NCBI RefSeq assembly: GCF_020400725.1 | Contig: NZ_JAINVG010000078.1 | Coordinates: 1-36,292 of the forward strand | DNA length: 36,292 bases | Source: Streptomyces sp. NK15101 | Lineage (GTDB): Bacteria; Actinomycetota; Actinomycetes; Streptomycetales; Streptomycetaceae | Direction: 5' to 3' | Shown: positions 31,704 through 36,292 of the stretch, piece by piece | Numbering within the stretch: position 1 is the stretch's first letter | How the letters are laid out: the number at the start of each line of letters is the position of its first letter | Notes under the pieces: model-generated | What the model was told of the DNA's origin: nothing | What the model saw: the letters and a program-made list of their open reading frames with translations, nothing else | Database searches by the model: none | Program-made: the position numbers and the translations under genes

Positions 31704-32061
31704 GCCCGCCGGCCCACCCACCCGGTCACCGGCCGCACCCGCTCGGCCGTGCACCCGAAGTGCGGTCCCCCCGCAGGCGTCGCGGGAAGCCGCAGACGGC
31801 GGCGGCGAGGTCGAGGCAGGCCGGTCCGACGTCCCGTCCGACGCACTCGGACCGGCAGGGTCACACGAAGCGGCATCACCGGCGTTTCGGCCAACACCCC
31901 TTTCCTCCCGTCCTCTTGCCCGAGGCGGGTCGATGCATCCTCCATGCTCCGCCACGCGCCGAATCCCGGGGTTCCGAGGGAGACCGAAACACATGTGTTC
32001 GATATGCCGACGGTCTCGTTGAACCTCCTGACCACGTCGGACAACCGTCAGGGGGACCACG
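31704..32061. other. Upstream region of the ABC exporter, no gene recognised
   Basis: 358 bases. The only clear element is the 12-base perfect palindrome AACACATGTGTT at 31988-31999, 62 bases upstream of the ABC gene, a possible operator. No coding frame with a ribosome site stands out. Confidence 0.45.
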
Positions 32062-33954
32062 TTGACCTCGACCGCTTCCAACGAACAGCAGGGCACCACC
32101 GCGCCGGCTCCACCCCCACCGGCGGAGATCACGTACAGCGGGCAGTACTCCGTCAACCCGCTCGCCGAGGTCTCCTTCCGGCGGATGTGCGGACAGCTCC
32201 CGGCCGTCCTGGGCAGGATCGCCCGGCTGGCGTGGCGGACCGATCGGCGTGCCGTGCAATCGCTGCTCGTCTGCCAGGCCCTCACCGGGGTCTCGGCCGC
32301 CGTGGTGCTGGCCGCCACCGCACGCGCCATGCGGCCCGTCCTCGGCGACGGCTCCGCCGGTGACCGACTGCAGGGAGCCCTCCCGGCACTGCTGGTGGTC
32401 GCGCTCGCCGCCGCACTGGGCCGCGGTGCGGCGGCGGTGGCCACGTACGCGGAGCGGCGGATCACCCCGCGGCTGACGACGGAGACGGACAGCGCTCTGG
32501 TGGAGGCGGTGTGCCGGGTCGAAGCGTCCGCGTACGCGGAGGAGGGGTTCTCGGACCGGCAGGAGGCGGCCGAGATGGGGGTGATCCGCACGCACGTGAT
32601 GGTCACCGACGCCCAGCGGTTCCTGTCCGCGCTGATCCGCATGGTCACCGCCGGCGGGGTGCTGTCGGTGCTGAACCCGCTGATGCTGCCGCTGCTCCTG
32701 CTCTCCGTGCTGCCGGCCGGTGTCGGCGCCGTCCTGAGCGCCCGGGTCGACTACGAGATCCACTACGCCAACGTGGCGGACCGCAATGTGAGGGGGATGA
32801 TGCGCTGGTGGGCGACCACGTCGAAGTACGGCGACGAAGTCCGCGCCAACTCGATGACCGACTATCTGGCCTTCTGGTACCGGGCCCTGTCCGACCGGTG
32901 CGACCGCCGCACCCTGGCCGCCACCCCACGGACCCTGCGGATCGCTCTGCTGTCCGCGCTGGTCGGCGGTGTCTTCCTCGTCGCGACCTGGAGCGCCCTG
33001 GCGTGGCTGGTGATGTCCGGCCGGATCGCGCTCGCTGTCGCCGCGACGGCCGTCATCGCCGTCCAGACCACGCTCGCCGCACTGTCCCAGGTCGTCGTCC
33101 ACGGGGCCGCGCTCTTCCACACCAGCCTGTACTTGAGCGACATGCAGTCCTTCCTCGACGACGCCGCCGCCCGTACGCCCCGGCGCGGGCCCCGCAGGCA
33201 CTCCGCACCGACGGAGGAGATCCGAGTCGAGGAGGTCGTCTATCGGTACCCGGGCAAGGACAAGCCGGCGGTCGACGGGGTCTCCCTCGCTCTGAAGCGT
33301 GGCCAGATCCTCGCCGTCGTCGGCGCGAACGGCTCGGGGAAGTCCACCCTCACCCGACTGCTGACCGGGATCTACCTGCCCGACAAGGGGCGGGTCACGT
33401 GGAACGGCACCGACCTCGCCGAGGTGGACCCCGCCACGGTGTGGGCGGACACCGGTCTGGTGCCGCAGATCTTCGCGCAGTGGCCGCTGCGCGTCCGCGA
33501 GAACATCACGCTCGGTCAGCCTCGTACCCACGACGACGTCCCGGTCTGGGAGGCCGTCGACGCGGTCGGCCTTCGCGAGGCCGTCGAGGACCTTCCCGCC
33601 GGCCTGGACACCCTTCTGTCCCGCGATGTCTTCGGCGGCACAGAGCTCTCCGGCGGGCAGTGGCAGCGCATCGCGTGTTCCCGGGCCCTTTACCGGCGCC
33701 CGGGGTTGCTGATCCTCGACGAGCCCACCTCTCAGATGGATCCGCGCGGTGAACACCGGATCTTCGAGCAGATCAAGTCCATCGCCGCCGACCGCATCAC
33801 GATCGTGGTCACCCACCGCCTGGAGAACACGCGGATCGCGGACCACATCGTCGTGATGGAGCACGGACGGATCACCGAACAGGGCCGGTACGACGACCTC
33901 GTCCACGGCGGCGGAACCTTCGCCGAGCTGCTCGAGCTCTCCCAGGACCGCTGA
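32062..33954 (+). CDS. ABC exporter with fused permease and ATPase domains
   Basis: A 630-residue protein. Residues about 55-350 form a six-helix permease. Residues about 385-630 form the ATPase with Walker A GANGSGKS (421-428), signature ELSGGQWQR, Walker B LLILDEPTS and switch His THR. This half-transporter type exports peptides, lipids or drugs. TTG start at 32062 is preceded by AGGGGG. A strong terminator follows, so it is not simply co-transcribed with the kinase gene, but it may serve the same pathway. Confidence 0.85.
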   Translation: MTSTASNEQQGTTAPAPPPPAEITYSGQYSVNPLAEVSFRRMCGQLPAVLGRIARLAWRTDRRAVQSLLVCQALTGVSAAVVLAATARAMRPVLGDGSAGDRLQGALPALLVVALAAALGRGAAAVATYAERRITPRLTTETDSALVEAVCRVEASAYAEEGFSDRQEAAEMGVIRTHVMVTDAQRFLSALIRMVTAGGVLSVLNPLMLPLLLLSVLPAGVGAVLSARVDYEIHYANVADRNVRGMMRWWATTSKYGDEVRANSMTDYLAFWYRALSDRCDRRTLAATPRTLRIALLSALVGGVFLVATWSALAWLVMSGRIALAVAATAVIAVQTTLAALSQVVVHGAALFHTSLYLSDMQSFLDDAAARTPRRGPRRHSAPTEEIRVEEVVYRYPGKDKPAVDGVSLALKRGQILAVVGANGSGKSTLTRLLTGIYLPDKGRVTWNGTDLAEVDPATVWADTGLVPQIFAQWPLRVRENITLGQPRTHDDVPVWEAVDAVGLREAVEDLPAGLDTLLSRDVFGGTELSGGQWQRIACSRALYRRPGLLILDEPTSQMDPRGEHRIFEQIKSIAADRITIVVTHRLENTRIADHIVVMEHGRITEQGRYDDLVHGGGTFAELLELSQDR

Positions 33955-33961
33955 CCGCTTC

Positions 33962-33992
33962 CGCCCCCGCCCGTCCGTGACGGGCGGGGGCG
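33962..33992 (+). terminator. Strong hairpin after the ABC exporter
   Basis: A 13-bp perfect stem (CGCCCCCGCCCGT with ACGGGCGGGGGCG) and a 5-base loop, starting 8 bases after the stop codon. Clear intrinsic-type terminator. Confidence 0.75.
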
Positions 33993-34095
33993 AGGAGGCC
34001 GTGCTTGCCTCCCTCGCCGCCGTCGGCGGCCACGCACTCCGCTCCCTGCCCGCCTCGCGCCCGAGCGTGAGACCCCCACGTGAAGGAGACCCGTC

Positions 34096-35142
34096 GTGAG
34101 CACCACGACCCCCCGAGACCGGATCTCCCTGGTGACGGTGATGCTCACCTCCGAGTTCGGCATCGTTCCGGCGTCACTGACTCCGGGCCCGTCCGGGACC
34201 GCGACCCGTAACTACGTGGCCACCACCGACGCGGGCACCGCCTGGTTCGTCAAGACCTACCCGGCCGGCACAGATCGAAGTACGGCCGAGAGCGCCGCCG
34301 CCCTGAGCGAGTACGCCCGGCTGTGCCGCGTACCCGTCGCCCGTGCCCGCTACACGGTCGACCACCGGCGACTGGTCGCCTCCGCCGGGGAGGTGACCAT
34401 GTCGGTGACCCGATACCTGCACGACACGGTCACCGCCGACGGCCGGCTCACCGGACGTCGATGGGAGGCCGTAGGGGAGGCGATCGGCCGCCTGCACCAT
34501 GGCCTGGCCCGCCACCGGTCCGGGCCGCCCCGGCTCGAGGCACGCGACAGGGCGGTCGACCCCGTGCGCAGCCGGTCCCGGCTCGAAGGCCTCGTTCACC
34601 GCTACGCGGCGGATCCTCCTCGTACGGACTTCGAGCGATGGGCGCTGGAGACGGCACGCGAGCGGCTGGCCGGGCTGCCGACGGTGGAGCGGCTGCTGGA
34701 GAAGGCTCCGGAGCGGACGACCTCGCAGCTGGTCCACGGGGACCTGTCCGGTCCGAACGTCCTCCTGCGTGGAGACGACGTAGCGGCGGTGATCGACTTC
34801 GCCGCGCCGGGGCGGCGCAGCCTCATGTGGGAGCTCGGCCGGCTGGCACTCGACCCGCGTACCGTCCTCGCCCGACCGGACTGGCCCGAGGGGCTGGGGC
34901 GCCTCGTCGCCGCCTACCACCGGCGCCATCCGGCGGTGCCGGTGGAGGAGTTGGTGAGCGTGGTACGGCTGACCGCCGCGTACCTGGGGTGCACCGTGTA
35001 TCCGCTCAACGCGGTCGTGGACGGTCTCGGGCCCGTCACCGAGTCGCTGGAGGCGTACGCCCGAGACCGGGTCGAGGCCGCCGTCGCCCTGCGCGAGCGG
35101 CTGGACGAGGCGGAGGAGGTGCTGAGGGACCGCCTCCAATAG
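34096..35142 (+). CDS. APH-family phosphotransferase (aminoglycoside/choline kinase fold)
   Basis: A 348-residue kinase-fold protein. The catalytic loop QLVHGDLSGPNVLL (His-Gly-Asp, Asn) and the metal site AVIDFAAPGRR are intact, and an N-terminal ATP-binding lysine is plausible in AWFVKTYPAG. The family phosphorylates aminoglycosides, choline, homoserine or, in some RiPP pathways, peptide side chains. GTG at 34096 is preceded by GAAGGAGA. Two small genes follow, the last two overlapping. Whether it is a resistance enzyme or biosynthetic cannot be decided here. Confidence 0.85.
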   Translation: MSTTTPRDRISLVTVMLTSEFGIVPASLTPGPSGTATRNYVATTDAGTAWFVKTYPAGTDRSTAESAAALSEYARLCRVPVARARYTVDHRRLVASAGEVTMSVTRYLHDTVTADGRLTGRRWEAVGEAIGRLHHGLARHRSGPPRLEARDRAVDPVRSRSRLEGLVHRYAADPPRTDFERWALETARERLAGLPTVERLLEKAPERTTSQLVHGDLSGPNVLLRGDDVAAVIDFAAPGRRSLMWELGRLALDPRTVLARPDWPEGLGRLVAAYHRRHPAVPVEELVSVVRLTAAYLGCTVYPLNAVVDGLGPVTESLEAYARDRVEAAVALRERLDEAEEVLRDRLQ

Positions 35143-35331
35143 CCGTCTCCGCCGAGCCGCATCGACCGAGCCGCATCAGCCGGCTCCGACACTGCCGCAC
35201 GACGCGACTCCTCGGCGGCCTCGTCTCGCTCCCGTCCTCAAGACCACCATGGTGAGGTTCTGACGTGCCCCACGTCTCCTCCCGCGTTCTCCCGCTTCTC
35301 GCGTCCGTCCCGAGCTTGGTGAGGTACTGGC

Positions 35332-35532
35332 ATGCACCCGTCCCGTGACCACCTGCGATCCGCGATCGGCGAGTACCTCGCCCGCCGAAGCCTGGAGCAG
35401 CTCCCGTACCTGACCGTGTTCCCCTCCACCCGGCGGGTCCTCCGACGGCACGCCACCGAGCACCCCGCCGGCGACGTCGGCGGCCGGCCGGCGAAAGCCG
35501 TGACGTACACGGAGACGGGGTGCTCCCGGTGA
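35332..35532 (+). CDS. 66-residue protein of unknown function
   Basis: A small basic protein starting HPSRDHLRSAIGEYLARRSL and ending VTYTETGCSR. ATG at 35332 has GGTGAGG upstream, and its TGA overlaps the GTG of the methyltransferase gene (GTGA), which supports it being translated. I do not recognise a family. One Cys, two Ser and six Thr residues are present. It might be a precursor peptide, a small partner protein or an adaptor; the sequence does not decide. Confidence 0.6.
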   Translation: MHPSRDHLRSAIGEYLARRSLEQLPYLTVFPSTRRVLRRHATEHPAGDVGGRPAKAVTYTETGCSR

Positions 35533-36292
35533 CCGGTTTCTCTGCCGTCGGCGCCGCCTACGCCGAGCATTCCGACAGCGCCCGGGGCCGACTGCGACAC
35601 GACCTCGTCGAGCGCCGCCTGCGCGCCGAACTGCCGGCGTCGCCCGTACGGATCCTGGACGTGGGCTGCGGGACCGGCGAGATGACGGTCCGGCTCGCCA
35701 CCGCCGGGCACCGGGTGACCGGCGTCGACCCGGACCGCCGCATGCTGGCCATCGTCGCGGCCCGGCTCACGGCCCGGCCTGAACTCCGCGAGCGCGTGGA
35801 ACTGTTCGAGGCCGGGATCCACAGCCTCCCCTTCGGTCATGAGGGGTTCGGCGCGGTCTGCTGCCACGGCGTGCTGATGTACCTGGACGAACCCGGTGAG
35901 GCGCTCGCCCGGCTGGCCGAACAGGTGGCACCCGGGGGCCTGCTGAGCATCCTCGCCAAGAACCGCCGGGCCATCGGGGTACGCGAGGCGCTGGCCGGTG
36001 ACTACGGGAGTGCGCGCCGGCTCATCGAGTCCGAAACGGACAGAAGCGTCGGCAACCTCGGCCTGGAGACCCGCGCCGACACCGCCGAAGCCCTCGACCG
36101 GCTGGCGGCCGGGCACGGGCTCACCCCTCTGGCCTGGCAGGGCGTACGGATCTTCCACGACCACCTCGACGACACCTGGGCCCCGGAAAGGGCCGCGTAC
36201 GAGGCGGCTCTGGAGCTGGAATGGGCCGCCTCCTGGCGCAGCCCCCACCGGGACATCGGTCATCTCGTGCACACCCTCGCCCGTCGACCGGA
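35529..36292 (+). CDS. Class I SAM-dependent methyltransferase (3' end beyond window)
   Basis: About 254 residues are visible, running off the window end. Motif I is RILDVGCGTGEM (near residue 42), followed by VTGVDPDRRML, a motif IV-like VCCHGVLMYLDEP and VAPGGLLSILAKNRR. It resembles SmtA/CmoM-like methyltransferases in layout, but the substrate is unknown. GTG at 35529 overlaps the TGA of the 66-residue gene, so the two are co-translated. Confidence 0.85.
   Translation, partial: MTGFSAVGAAYAEHSDSARGRLRHDLVERRLRAELPASPVRILDVGCGTGEMTVRLATAGHRVTGVDPDRRMLAIVAARLTARPELRERVELFEAGIHSLPFGHEGFGAVCCHGVLMYLDEPGEALARLAEQVAPGGLLSILAKNRRAIGVREALAGDYGSARRLIESETDRSVGNLGLETRADTAEALDRLAAGHGLTPLAWQGVRIFHDHLDDTWAPERAAYEAALELEWAASWRSPHRDIGHLVHTLARRP

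Noticed and set aside
35150..35200. CCGAGCCGCATC duplicated sequence after the APH gene as a terminator
   Set aside because: The copies are direct, not inverted, repeats and form no stable stem.

Overview
The window is very GC-rich, with strongly GC-biased third codon positions, many GTG/TTG starts, ATGA/GTGA gene overlaps, a WhiB-family Fe-S regulator, a Tat-exported NlpC/P60 protein and LacI-controlled sugar genes. Together these indicate a Streptomyces or close actinomycete chromosome. The mix of accessory operons, gene remnants and toxin-antitoxin genes suggests a variable region.

Layout. (1) 1-6283, minus strand: six genes joined end to end by 4-base overlaps. In order of transcription they encode an ATP-grasp ligase, a DUF364/Rossmann protein, an SbnA-like PLP synthase, an enolase-superfamily dipeptide epimerase, an MFS transporter and a SAM methyltransferase cut by the window edge. 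A Zur-box-like site lies 92 bases upstream. I read this as a candidate zinc-regulated, NRPS-independent metallophore (or related amino-acid conjugate) pathway; it is the most exciting locus here. (2) 6497-7692, plus strand: a GNAT acetyltransferase and a frameshifted methyltransferase. (3) 7950-9480: a WblA-like WhiB protein facing a lysine/alanine-rich, histone-H1-like DNA-binding protein, with a hairpin-rich spacer. (4) 10053-12619: a GNAT-aminotransferase fusion overlapping a CdsA-like cytidylyltransferase. (5) 13389-16193: a YbdK-type glutamate-cysteine ligase, a Fic/Doc toxin with its antitoxin and operator, an IS5-type transposase scrap and a SUKH (SMI1/KNR4) protein. (6) 16206-21997, minus strand: a phytoene-desaturase-like FAD enzyme with an internal deletion, a Tat-exported NlpC/P60 protein, an RNase II remnant, and a decaying NHEJ locus made of the LigD polymerase, a ligase fragment and the phosphoesterase domain.

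(7) 22183-30283: a fructan-utilisation regulon. It contains a secreted GH32 enzyme with nested inserted modules, a PfkB sugar kinase, a three-gene ABC sugar importer and a LacI regulator. Two promoters, in front of the GH32 gene and the importer, share the same hexamers and 18-base spacer. Each is followed by two tandem 14-base operators with 16-base periodicity. The polymer would be cut outside the cell, the sugar imported and then phosphorylated, with LacI sensing it.

(8) 30587-31703: a TetR regulator diverging from a DUF1772 membrane protein, with two matching palindromic operators between them. (9) 32062-36292, plus strand: an ABC exporter, a strong terminator, an APH-type kinase, a 66-residue protein, and an overlapping methyltransferase cut by the window end. 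This could be the edge of a natural-product or RiPP-like locus. I saw no rRNA, tRNA or CRISPR array. All functional assignments come from reading motifs; no database search was run.
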